Source: Saccharopolyspora erythraea
GTDB lineage: Bacteria; Actinomycetota; Actinomycetes; Mycobacteriales; Pseudonocardiaceae
Length of the DNA: 64,000 bases
Reading direction: 5' to 3'
Assembly (NCBI RefSeq): GCF_018141105.1
Contig: NZ_CP054839.1
Span: 5,955,411-6,019,410, forward strand
In this document: piece by piece, positions 52,712 to 61,015 of the stretch
Layout of the letters: each line of letters starts with the position of its first letter
Numbering within the stretch: the stretch's first letter is position 1
The notes under the pieces: generated by a model
Told to the model about the DNA's origin: nothing
Databases searched by the model: none
What the model saw: only the letters and a program-made list of their open reading frames with translations
Position numbers and translations under genes: made by a program

Positions 52712-54052
52712 TCAGTCGAGCGCGAGCCCTCTGGTCTCCGGTGCCCAGGCCAGCGACACGACCGCGCCCACGGCCAGGATGGCCGTCAAGACCACCATCG
52801 TGGGCGAGAAGCCCAGGGAGTCGAAGCTGATCGGCAGCAGGAAGGTGCCGATCGCGGAGCCGATCCGGCTCATCCCGTTGAGCAGCCCGACACCGGAGCT
52901 GCGCAGCTCGGTGGGGAACAGCTCCGGCGGGTACACCTGGTCGAGGTTGGACGACGCCGACATCGTGAAGGTGAACACCAGGAACAGCGGGAACAGCAGG
53001 GCGGTGGGAGCGTCCGGCCAGATGCCGATCGGCGCCAGGGACAGCGCCATCACCACGAACGAGCCGATGGTCAGTCCGCGCCGGGTGAGCTTCGCGACGA
53101 GCCACAGCCCACCGATGCCGCCGAGCAGCAGGAACAGGTTGAGCAGCGCATCGCTTAGGAACTCGTCGCCGTCCAGGTGGATCTTCGCCAGCACCAGCGG
53201 CAGGAACGTGTAGATCGCGAAGTACGGGATGACCTGGCAGTTGTAGAACAGGACACCGAAGGCGGTGTTGCGCCAATGGCGCCTGCCGAACAGCTCCCGG
53301 TAGGTCGCTCGGCGCTCGGGCACGTGCTGGGCGGCGAACGCGTCGAAGTCGACCCGCGCTCCGATGAAGCGCGTGACCACGGCCCGGGCCTCGTGCAGCC
53401 GGCCGCGGCTGACCAGCCAGCGCGGTGACTCCGGAGTGCCGATCCGCACCAGCAGGACCACGATCGCGGGTACCGCGCTGCTCAGCAGCAGCCACCGCCA
53501 GGAGTCGCCGCCGAACCCGACGAGGTAGTTGCCGAAGAAGAAGGCGGCGATGTAGCCGACCGTCCACATCGCGGTGAGCGAGGCCAGCAGCCCGCCGCGG
53601 TAGCGGCGCGGCACGAACTCGGCGACCAGCGTCGGTCCGAGCGCGTAGTCGGCCCCGATCCCGAACCCGATCAGCAGCCGCAGCACGAACAGCTCCACCG
53701 GGCCGGTGACGAAGAACTGCAGCACCGATGCGACGGCGATGAGCAGGAAGTCCAGCATGTAGAGGCGCTGGCGGCCCATCCGGTCCGCGGCCCAGCCGAC
53801 CACCGTGCTGCCGAGGAAGATGCCGATCAGCGCGGAAGCGCCGAGCAGGCCCTGCCAGGCCGGGCCCAGGGCGAGCTGCGGGGCGATCAGGGTCAGCGCG
53901 ATCCCGATGATCCCCAGCTGGTAGCCGTCGGAGAAGTTCGCGCCGAAGGTCAACGCGGTGATCTTGACGTGGAAGCGGTTCAGCGGGACGTCGTCGAACG
54001 ACGTTGCCTCAGTCGTCGAGGAAGAGTTCCTGGTCTGCGGCGTATTGCTCAA
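52712..54052 (-). CDS. MFS transporter (sugar-porter-like)
   Basis: 446 residues, twelve membrane segments. GWAADRMGRQRLY is the loop 2-3 motif and GTPESPRWLVSRGR the sugar-porter-type loop after helix 6; IGFGIGADYALGP lies in helix 4. It starts at a TTG (54052) with GGAG 6 nt upstream, overlapping the RpiR gene end by 44 bp, which is unusually long and suggests strong translational coupling. It probably imports the compound handled by the neighbouring lyase, under RpiR control. Confidence 0.83.
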   Translation of the reverse strand: MSNTPQTRNSSSTTEATSFDDVPLNRFHVKITALTFGANFSDGYQLGIIGIALTLIAPQLALGPAWQGLLGASALIGIFLGSTVVGWAADRMGRQRLYMLDFLLIAVASVLQFFVTGPVELFVLRLLIGFGIGADYALGPTLVAEFVPRRYRGGLLASLTAMWTVGYIAAFFFGNYLVGFGGDSWRWLLLSSAVPAIVVLLVRIGTPESPRWLVSRGRLHEARAVVTRFIGARVDFDAFAAQHVPERRATYRELFGRRHWRNTAFGVLFYNCQVIPYFAIYTFLPLVLAKIHLDGDEFLSDALLNLFLLLGGIGGLWLVAKLTRRGLTIGSFVVMALSLAPIGIWPDAPTALLFPLFLVFTFTMSASSNLDQVYPPELFPTELRSSGVGLLNGMSRIGSAIGTFLLPISFDSLGFSPTMVVLTAILAVGAVVSLAWAPETRGLALD

Positions 54053-54860
54053 AGTTCTCCAATCGTCGCCGCGCGGATGCTCCCGCGGCGTCAGCCATCG
54101 CTTCGAGCAATGAGGTCGAAAGCGACATCACCGCAGCGTGCGAATCGAAGACGAGTTCCTCGCCCACCGCGGCGGCGAGCACGTCATCGGCGTCGGGAGT
54201 CAGTGCGGACACGGTTCTGTCCGTCACCAGCACGATGCGCAGACCCAGGTCACGGGCCTGCACCATGGCGCGTTGCGTCTCGCGGGGATACCGCGGCATC
54301 GCGAACACGATCGCCGTTTCGGCGCCGCAACGACGCGCGTGGCGCAGCTGGTCGCCGACGATGCTGCCGCCCGAGGTCAGCAGGCGCACATCGGGGTGGA
54401 TCTTCGCGGCGAGGTAGCCGAACAGCGAAGCCAGCGGGGCGGAGACCCGAAAACCCAGCACCACCAACGGATTCGACGCCGCGAGCAAGGCGCCGGCGGA
54501 GCGCAGGGTGCTCTCGTCGGCGAGCTCGGTCCGCAGCCTGGCGAGGTTGTTCATGTCCTCGTCGATGCCCGACTGGAGCTTCGAGCCCCGAGCGTCCCGG
54601 TCGGCGGCGGACTCGGAACCCGCCTGGCGGAGATAGCGGCGGAAGTGCCCGTAACCGTCGAACCCGAGCAGCGCGACGAACCGCGTCACCGACGGCTGGC
54701 TCACCGCCGCGGCCTCGGCGAGCTCGACGCTGGTGAGGTAGGCGGCGGTGTCGGCGTTGGCCAGCAGGTACGCCGCGATCCGGCGCTGGGCCGGGGTCAG
54801 CCGGTGCTCGGTGAAGAGCTCCTGCAGAGGACCGGGCAATCCGGGTACCACCCTTGCCAA
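54009..54860 (-). CDS. RpiR/MurR-family regulator (HTH-SIS)
   Basis: 283 residues. N-terminal HTH_6 domain (LTPAQRRIAAYLLANAD, then SVELAEAAAVSQPSVTRFVALLG) and C-terminal SIS domain (VVLGFRVSAPLASLFGYLAAK, LLTSGGSIVGD). RpiR regulators sense phosphosugars or amino-sugar acids. The start is uncertain: TTG 54860 or GTG 54851, both with weak ribosome sites. Divergent by 63 bp from the lyase gene, so a shared operator in 54861-54923 is likely. The transporter gene overlaps its end. Confidence 0.88.
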   Translation of the reverse strand: MARVVPGLPGPLQELFTEHRLTPAQRRIAAYLLANADTAAYLTSVELAEAAAVSQPSVTRFVALLGFDGYGHFRRYLRQAGSESAADRDARGSKLQSGIDEDMNNLARLRTELADESTLRSAGALLAASNPLVVLGFRVSAPLASLFGYLAAKIHPDVRLLTSGGSIVGDQLRHARRCGAETAIVFAMPRYPRETQRAMVQARDLGLRIVLVTDRTVSALTPDADDVLAAAVGEELVFDSHAAVMSLSTSLLEAMADAAGASARRRLENFEQYAADQELFLDD

Positions 54861-54923
54861 CGCGATGAATGGGGAGTTTCATGCAGCATCAGATTTGAAT
54901 GAACAATTGTCAAGGGGTTGGCC

Positions 54924-56375
54924 ATGCCAGACAGCAGCCGGGTCCGCATCGACGGCAAGGGGTTGCGCTGCGCGGACGTCGTGCGCGTAGCTCGGCGCAG
55001 CGCATCGGTGAAGTTGAACCAGGACGCGGTGCGCCGCACCGAGAGCGCCTACCGCCTCGCACTCGACATCGGAGCCAAGCGGTCGGTCTACGGCCGGACC
55101 ACCGGAGTGGGCGCCAACCGGCACGCCGTCGTCGACGCCGACTCCGCCGACGAGCACGGGCTCCGCTTGCTCCGCAGCCACGCCGGAGGCACCGGAGAGC
55201 CGCTGCCCGACGCGATCGTGCGCTCCACGCTGGTGATCCGGCTCAACCAGCTCGCCGCCGCCGGCAGCGGTGTGCACCCGCGCCTCCTGCACACGCTGGA
55301 GACCGCGCTGCGTGTCGGCGCCCTGCCGCTGGTGCACTCCCGAGGCGCCATCGGGACCGGCGACCTCAGCGCGCTCGCCGAGATCGGGCTGACGATGGCC
55401 GGTCAGCGGCCGTGGCACGTCGGATCGCTCGACCCGGTGCCGATCAGCCCCGGTGACGCGCTCGCCTTCATCTCCAGCAACGCCGCGACGCTGGCCGAGT
55501 CGGTGCTCGCCTGGCACGACCTGCGCAGGCTGCTGCACGCCAGCCACGTGATCGCCGCGTTGTCCTTCTGCGCCCTCGGCGGCTCCCCGGAAGCGTTTTC
55601 CGAACAGGTGCACGGGGCGCGACCGCACCCGGGCTCGGTGCGCTGCGCTGCCCAGATGCGGCGACTCCTCGGCTTGGACGTCGATCCGCCGGAAGGACGG
55701 CGGTTGCAGGATCCGTTCGGGCTGCGAGCCTTCCCGCAGGTCCACGGCCCCGCACTGGACGCGGCCGACGCCCTGGAGCGGGTGCTGTCCATCGATCTCA
55801 ACGCCGCCGCCGAGAACCCGCTCATCCACGTCGACAGCGAGCGGGTGTACCACCACGGCCAGTTCTCCACCGCCTACCTGGCGCTGTCGCTGGACAGCCT
55901 GCGCGCCGCGCTGCACCACGTCGCCGAGCTGTCCGCGGCGCGGTTGAGCGACCTCGTCGAACCGGAGCTCACCGGCCTCACGCCGTTCCTGTCCTCCGGT
56001 CCGCCGGGCAGCTCGGGGATCATGATCCTGGAGTACGTCGCCCACGACGCGCTCGGCCAGCTCCGCCACGCGGCGGCTCCGGTGACCCTGGGGACCGCGG
56101 TGATCTCGCGCGGTCTCGAAGACCACGCGAGCTTTTCCACCCAGGCCGCGCGCAGCACCTCCGCGGCCATCAGCGCCTACCGCACGGTGCTCGGCTGCGA
56201 ACTGCTCGGCGCCGTCCGCGCGTTGCGGCTCGCAGGCGTCAAACTGCCCGACGCACCGGTCGGCCAAGCCTTCGCGCGCGCGACCCGCCAACTGCCCATG
56301 ATCGAGGAGGACCACCCGCTCAGCGACGAGATCGCGCAGGCGGAGCAGATCATCGACGAGTTCGCCGACTGCTGA
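54924..56375 (+). CDS. Aromatic amino acid ammonia-lyase / aminomutase family protein
   Basis: 483 residues, near the 500 of histidine ammonia-lyase. The active-site loop YGRTTGVG (Tyr56) corresponds to YGVNTGFG. The cofactor-forming Ala-Ser-Gly triad is replaced by Gly144-Thr145-Gly146 in AIGTGDLSALAEIGL. The central helix bundle has AFISSNAATLAES, LSIDLNAAAENPLI and GLEDHASFSTQAARST, family positions. Members eliminate ammonia from His, Tyr or Phe using an autocatalytic MIO cofactor. Whether a Gly-Thr-Gly loop can cyclise is unclear. The gene has AAGGGG before its ATG and no hut genes nearby, so a role outside histidine catabolism is likely. Confidence 0.85.
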   Translation: MPDSSRVRIDGKGLRCADVVRVARRSASVKLNQDAVRRTESAYRLALDIGAKRSVYGRTTGVGANRHAVVDADSADEHGLRLLRSHAGGTGEPLPDAIVRSTLVIRLNQLAAAGSGVHPRLLHTLETALRVGALPLVHSRGAIGTGDLSALAEIGLTMAGQRPWHVGSLDPVPISPGDALAFISSNAATLAESVLAWHDLRRLLHASHVIAALSFCALGGSPEAFSEQVHGARPHPGSVRCAAQMRRLLGLDVDPPEGRRLQDPFGLRAFPQVHGPALDAADALERVLSIDLNAAAENPLIHVDSERVYHHGQFSTAYLALSLDSLRAALHHVAELSAARLSDLVEPELTGLTPFLSSGPPGSSGIMILEYVAHDALGQLRHAAAPVTLGTAVISRGLEDHASFSTQAARSTSAAISAYRTVLGCELLGAVRALRLAGVKLPDAPVGQAFARATRQLPMIEEDHPLSDEIAQAEQIIDEFADC

Positions 56376-56591
56376 GCACGGCGAGGGGCCGCGGAACGCG
56401 GTAGCCGCGCTGGGTGAGGCGGTGCTGGACACCGTGCGCGACCAGCTCGCCACCGCCGCCGAGCGCTCGCACGCCCTGCCGATGTTGGCCGGGAGCCGCC
56501 AAACGTCCGCTGGACGCACCAACCGCGCGCGCTCCAGACTGGGTAGCGCACGTCCAATGCCTTGACCAGGTCGGACAACCGGTCACCCCCG

Positions 56592-57401
56592 ATGGCCACG
56601 AGCAGATTGGCGCAACACATGGACAACCGCACCGCCGTCTCCACCAGCGATCTGGCGCTGCCGGACGGACGCGTCGTCACGTGCGTCAACACGAGGAACG
56701 CGGAACTCGTCTGGCAGGAGGTGCGCACGGACTGCTACCGACTGGACCTGCTGAACATTCCGGCCGGGGGAACCATCATCGATGTCGGTGCACACATCGG
56801 GCTCTTCTCACTGTTCGCAGCCCAACGCATACCAGGAGTCCGGCTGATCGCCTGCGAACCAGCACCGCCGTCCTTCGCCTGCCTCGCCGGAAACCTCACC
56901 GCCTTCGCCCCGAACGCGATCGCCTTGAACACGGCAGTCGCCGAACAACCGGGTAGCGCCGAGCTGACCTACTACCCCGATGCCGAAGCCATGACGACAC
57001 TCGAGGCCGACGACGAAGACGACAGGAGCAACGTCGCCGCGGTGGCATCGAACCTCGGAATCGCCGACTCCGTTCAGGACTACGTGCAGACCTTCAGCCG
57101 GCGCACCGAGCAGTACACCGTTCCCGTGACGACCATCGGCCACATCATCGCCGACCACGACCTCAGCAAGGTCGACCTGCTCAAGATCGACGTGGAGCGA
57201 GCCGAGCTGGCCGTCCTACGCGGAATCGCGGACAGCGACTGGCCGAGGATCCACAACATCGCGGTCGAAGTACACGATGTCCACGGTCGTCTGACCGAAG
57301 TGGTCGCACTGCTGGAACAGCAGGGATACCGGGTCGAAGCACTCCAGGAAGACATGTACCGCGGATCAAGCGTCCACATTGTACTGGCCAGCCGTACCTG
57401 A
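56592..57401 (+). CDS. FkbM-family methyltransferase
   Basis: About 269 residues from ATG 56592; the start is uncertain (TTG 56562 or ATG 56619 are alternatives, no clear ribosome site). SAM-binding motif TIIDVGAHIGLFSLFAA, a motif-II-like LIACEPAPPSFACL, and the FkbM end-motif VDLLKIDVERAELAVLRG. FkbM proteins methylate hydroxyls of natural products or sugars. It lies after the lyase with 216 bp between, in which I see only weak coding-like sequence on either strand. The acceptor is unknown. It ends before a bidirectional hairpin. Confidence 0.85.
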   Translation: MATSRLAQHMDNRTAVSTSDLALPDGRVVTCVNTRNAELVWQEVRTDCYRLDLLNIPAGGTIIDVGAHIGLFSLFAAQRIPGVRLIACEPAPPSFACLAGNLTAFAPNAIALNTAVAEQPGSAELTYYPDAEAMTTLEADDEDDRSNVAAVASNLGIADSVQDYVQTFSRRTEQYTVPVTTIGHIIADHDLSKVDLLKIDVERAELAVLRGIADSDWPRIHNIAVEVHDVHGRLTEVVALLEQQGYRVEALQEDMYRGSSVHIVLASRT

Positions 57402-57404
57402 CGC

Positions 57405-57435
57405 CGCGGGCGAAGCAAAATCGCACTCGCCCGCG
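57405..57435. terminator. Bidirectional terminator
   Basis: A 9-bp perfect stem (CGCGGGCGA at 57405-57413, complement at 57427-57435) with a 13-nt loop containing AAAA between the convergent methyltransferase and ABC permease genes. Confidence 0.7.
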
Positions 57436-57448
57436 ACCGGGTCAGGGA

Positions 57449-59077
57449 TCAGGTGGCGAGATCGCGCCGGGCGTAGCCGATGACACCGACGATCACCAGA
57501 CCGCAGGCCGTGGCCGACAACCCGGCCGCACCCGCCCAGTTCGCCGGTGCGGCCGGTACCGAGGCGATGTGCGCGAACGGGGACAGCTGGCCGACCCATC
57601 GCGGCGCACCGGTGCTCTGCGCGAGCACCTGGAGCAGGAAGCCACCGGCAGCGGGCAGCGATCCGACGGCGAGCACCGCCCGCGGGGTCCAGCCCAGCGC
57701 GAGGACCGCGGCTCCCAGGCACAGCAGCGCGATCGGCGCGATGTTGAGCACGCCGGCCAGCGAGGCCCCGAGTCCGAGGTCCGCGTCGACCGCGGTCGCA
57801 CCCGCCCAGGTCGCGACGCCGGCCCCGGCCAGAAGCACGAACACGCCGCCGACGGCTGCCGCGATCTCCACCCCGATGAGGTGGCCGCGCGACACGGGCT
57901 GGGCCAGCAGGAGCACCGAACGCCGATCGACCTCATCGGCGCGCACGGCGGCGATCCGCGCCGCCGCGTACACCCCGACCGGGATCGCGAGCAGGCCGTA
58001 CATCGCCGCCGCGTAGCCCGTCGCCTTCCCGAGCCCGCCGAACCCGGCCGCGGCGGCCAGTTCGGCGAAACGCGGGTTGTCGGTGAGGAACTCGGTGAGC
58101 GAATGCGTGAGCAACCCGATGAGCAGGAAGTAGGAGGCGATTCCCAGCAGCCAACCGACGAGTGGGCTGATGCTTCTGCGGACCGCGAACGACCCGACCG
58201 AGCTGAGCAGCCAAGTCCGTGCCGGACGCGTGGCGGCGACGGTCAACAGCCCAGCGCCCACGTCACGCCTGCTCGCCACGACAACAGCACCGAAGAGCAG
58301 AATCAGCGGCACGACTGCGAGCACCAGCAGCGGGACCGGCCGGTTGGCCGCGTAGGGCTGCACTTCGGCGACGACACCGAACGGCGTGACCCAATGCAGC
58401 CATGCCAGGGCCTGCACGCCGTCGGCGACCATCCTCATGAGCAGCATCGCGCCGAGGACCCCTACCGACAGCCCGCTCGCCGCCCCGCGCGTGGGCAGGA
58501 GCTGCGCGGCGAGCCCTCCCAGCGCGGCGAATCCCAGGCCGACGCCCGCGATGCCGGCGGCATGCAGAACAGCCCCGGTCGCCGACGTCCCGGCGGCGAC
58601 GAGGGCCGCGGCCACCGCGCCGCCGACCAGTACGACGCCGGCCGCGAGGACCAGGAGGGCCCTGGTCACCAGAGCCGTCTTGCGCACGGATGCCGCCAGC
58701 AGCAGGTTCCAGTGGCCCGATTCCTCCTCACCTCGCGTCAGCCGCGTGGCGCTGAGCACCGCCCAGACCGCGACCAGGACGGCGACCGGGGTGCCAGTGC
58801 GCCAGACGGTGAATCCGCCCGGGTCGTCCAATGCCACCGGCGGTCCGAACAGGGTGCGGATCGCCGGGTTCGCGGCCAGCGCCTGCAGCACCGGAGCGTT
58901 GAGCACACCGGCGAACGTGGTCTGGTACTGCCAGGCCACCAGGGCCGACATGCCCGCCGCGGCGGCGAGCACCACGCCGGTGCTGAGGCGGATCTGGCGG
59001 ACGGCGAGACCGGTCACCGCTCGGCCGGGTACGCGCGCTGCCGAGCCGGGTTCACCGCGCAACGTCACGGCGCTCAT
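57449..59077 (-). CDS. ABC exporter permease
   Basis: 542 residues with about twelve membrane segments arranged as two similar halves, as in the Gram-positive drug/polyketide-type ABC-2 permeases that pair with an ATPase with an altered signature. ATG 59077 overlaps the ATPase stop codon (ATGA). With the ATPase it would export a small molecule, probably the product or substrate of the neighbouring FAD monooxygenase unit. The frame upstream of 59077 is antisense-like and rejected. Confidence 0.88.
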   Translation of the reverse strand: MSAVTLRGEPGSAARVPGRAVTGLAVRQIRLSTGVVLAAAAGMSALVAWQYQTTFAGVLNAPVLQALAANPAIRTLFGPPVALDDPGGFTVWRTGTPVAVLVAVWAVLSATRLTRGEEESGHWNLLLAASVRKTALVTRALLVLAAGVVLVGGAVAAALVAAGTSATGAVLHAAGIAGVGLGFAALGGLAAQLLPTRGAASGLSVGVLGAMLLMRMVADGVQALAWLHWVTPFGVVAEVQPYAANRPVPLLVLAVVPLILLFGAVVVASRRDVGAGLLTVAATRPARTWLLSSVGSFAVRRSISPLVGWLLGIASYFLLIGLLTHSLTEFLTDNPRFAELAAAAGFGGLGKATGYAAAMYGLLAIPVGVYAAARIAAVRADEVDRRSVLLLAQPVSRGHLIGVEIAAAVGGVFVLLAGAGVATWAGATAVDADLGLGASLAGVLNIAPIALLCLGAAVLALGWTPRAVLAVGSLPAAGGFLLQVLAQSTGAPRWVGQLSPFAHIASVPAAPANWAGAAGLSATACGLVIVGVIGYARRDLAT

Positions 59078-59997
59078 CGGGCCGCATCCCCGTAGTAGTC
59101 GAGGAAGATCTCCTCCAGGCTCGGCTCGCGCATCCGGAAGGTCGTCACGTCCGAGGCCGCCAACGCGCGCAACGCCGGGCCGGGCGGTCCGGTGAGGGAG
59201 AACCGCATTCCCGTGCCGTCGAGGAACTCGACGTCGTGGATTCCGGGCAGCCCGCTCACGTCCGGTGCGGCCCCGTCGAAGGAGACCTCGACGTCGGTGC
59301 GGCGCAGCCGGCGCAGCTCCGGAATGCTCGCCACCTCGGCCAGGCGTCCGGCGCGCAGGATCGCCACCCGATCGCACACCGCCTCGACTTCGGCCAGCTT
59401 GTGGGAGCTCAGGAACACGGTCTGACCCCGGTCCCCGGCCTCGGCCACGCAACGGCGGAACTCCCGCTCCATCAGCGGGTCCAGCCCGCTGGTCGGCTCG
59501 TCGAGGACCAGCAGCGGTGCCCGGGTCGAGAAGGCCGCGACCAGGGCGACCTTCTGCCGGTTGCCGGTCGAGTACGCCTTGCCCCGCTTGCCGAGCTCGA
59601 GTTCGAACCTGTCGACGAGCTCGTCACGGTAGGCGGTGTCGCTGCCGGGCCCGATTCCGGCCAGCAGCTCCAGAATCTCGGCGCCGGTCAGCGTCGGCCA
59701 CAGTGCCACGTCGGCGGGGACGTAGGCCAGGTTGCGGTGCGCTCGCCGAACATCCCGCGCGTCGTCGGAGAACACCCGCGCCGTGCCCGAGGAGGGCCGG
59801 ATGAACCCCAGCAGCATGCGGATCGTCGTCGACTTGCCGGCACCGTTGGGTCCGAGGAAGCCGAACACCTCGCCCGGGTGGACCTCCAGCGACAGATCCT
59901 CCACAGCGGTGGTGCGGCCGAACCGCTTGGTGAGCTCGCGGGTCTGGATCGCCGGTGTGTTCGCTGCTCGGGAAGCTCGCGTAGTTGGGGTTGGCAC
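59074..59997 (-). CDS. ABC exporter ATP-binding protein
   Basis: 307 residues. Walker A LGPNGAGKSTT, Walker B LLVLDEPTSGLDP, H-loop LSSHKLAEV; the signature is YSTGNRQKVAL rather than LSGGQ, a feature of antibiotic-resistance type exporters. GTG 59997 is chosen because GGAGTGAGG lies about 7 nt upstream and the conserved domain starts 15 residues later. A 25-bp element shared with the FAD-monooxygenase promoter region lies 32 nt before this start. Confidence 0.9.
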   Translation of the reverse strand: MPTPTTRASRAANTPAIQTRELTKRFGRTTAVEDLSLEVHPGEVFGFLGPNGAGKSTTIRMLLGFIRPSSGTARVFSDDARDVRRAHRNLAYVPADVALWPTLTGAEILELLAGIGPGSDTAYRDELVDRFELELGKRGKAYSTGNRQKVALVAAFSTRAPLLVLDEPTSGLDPLMEREFRRCVAEAGDRGQTVFLSSHKLAEVEAVCDRVAILRAGRLAEVASIPELRRLRRTDVEVSFDGAAPDVSGLPGIHDVEFLDGTGMRFSLTGPPGPALRALAASDVTTFRMREPSLEEIFLDYYGDAAR

Positions 59998-60029
59998 GGG
60001 AAACCTCACTCCAGGCAGGGGGCAGATAC

Positions 60030-60054
60030 CGCCGACCAGACTTCCCGGCACACC
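60030..60054 (-). promoter_or_regulatory. 25-bp shared upstream element, copy 1 (ABC exporter)
   Basis: A 25-bp sequence with core ACCAGACTTCCCGG on the plus strand occurs identically at 63859-63883. It lies 32 nt before the start of the ABC ATPase gene. Identical sequence and near-identical spacing (32 versus 31 nt) mark it as a promoter or operator shared by the two transcription units. Confidence 0.7.
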
Positions 60055-60145
60055 TCAGCATCAAATTACTCTTCACTCGTCATTATGGACACCCCGGCGA
60101 CGCCTCCATCTGTTCCGCAGCCGCCGCTTTCCAACTGCGCCCGTC

Positions 60146-61015
60146 TCAGCGCTTCACCGCGAAGACCGACCTCTCGACCTCCGAAGCGGCCAGCGCGCGG
60201 CCGGTGGGTGCGAGGTAGCGGGAGGCGAACTCGGCCGGTCCCACCTGCTTGACCTGCTCCCAGCCGTACTCGTCGAGGAACGCCGGCACGTCGTCCGGAT
60301 GCATCCCGTAGGTCCAGATCCCGCGTCTGAGCACGTATTCCCGGTACGCGGCTTCGGCCCCGTACAGGGCGGTCCCGTCGAGGAAGTCCTTGCGGACGTA
60401 GGTGAACACCATCCGGCTTCCCGGAGGGGCCGCACCCAGGAACCCGAACGTCGCGCGGACGGCGTCGTCGGTCAGGTACTGGGTGACCGCCTCGCAGACG
60501 AAGAAGGTTCGCTGTTGCCCGACGCGGTAGCCGTGGTCGGCCAGCGCCTCGGGCAGCGCCTGGGTTTCGAAGTCGACCGGGACGAGCCGGACCGGCTCGG
60601 GCACCCGCCCGTACAGCTTGAGCAGACGGGCTCGCTTGCGCGCGATGTTCTCCGGCTGGTCGACCTCGAACACCGGGATGCGCGCGAGCGACGGCAACCG
60701 GTATGCGCAGGTGTCGAAGCCCGCGCCGAGGATCACGACAGCATCCAGCCCCTCCTCGGCGGCTTCGGTGATCCTGTCCTCGACGTAGCGCTTCCGGCAG
60801 AGCATGCTCGCCCACAGTCCGGGCATGTGCTTGTCGGTGGCGGAGGCCATCCACCGCCGGGCCGGGCCCCAGCGGGTCAGCGCCACGACCGGTTTCACGC
60901 GCGCGGGCAGCATCCGGCGGGCGAGTTCGTCGCGCAACAGCGGGCGCGGCTCGTTCTGCTCGATCGCGACGATCGTCACCGGCCCCACGGCGGTCTGCGC
61001 GGCGCCCTCGCTCAT
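60146..61015 (-). CDS. SAM-dependent methyltransferase, TIGR00027 / leucine carboxyl methyltransferase-like
   Basis: 289 residues. VVILGAGFDTCAYRL is the SAM-binding motif of this actinobacterial family; FEVDQPENIARKRARL and FFVCEAVTQYLTDDAV follow in the expected order. Related enzymes O-methylate carboxyl or hydroxyl groups, including in polyketide tailoring. ATG overlaps the CocE stop (ATGA), so it is the third gene of the FAD-CocE-methyltransferase operon. It is followed by an AT-richer 91-bp gap with the ABC promoter region. Confidence 0.87.
   Translation of the reverse strand: MSEGAAQTAVGPVTIVAIEQNEPRPLLRDELARRMLPARVKPVVALTRWGPARRWMASATDKHMPGLWASMLCRKRYVEDRITEAAEEGLDAVVILGAGFDTCAYRLPSLARIPVFEVDQPENIARKRARLLKLYGRVPEPVRLVPVDFETQALPEALADHGYRVGQQRTFFVCEAVTQYLTDDAVRATFGFLGAAPPGSRMVFTYVRKDFLDGTALYGAEAAYREYVLRRGIWTYGMHPDDVPAFLDEYGWEQVKQVGPAEFASRYLAPTGRALAASEVERSVFAVKR

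Noticed and set aside
56376-56591. Coding-like stretches between the lyase and FkbM genes
   Set aside because: Short stretches on both strands look faintly protein-like, but none has a start, a ribosome site or a recognisable family, so no gene is called.
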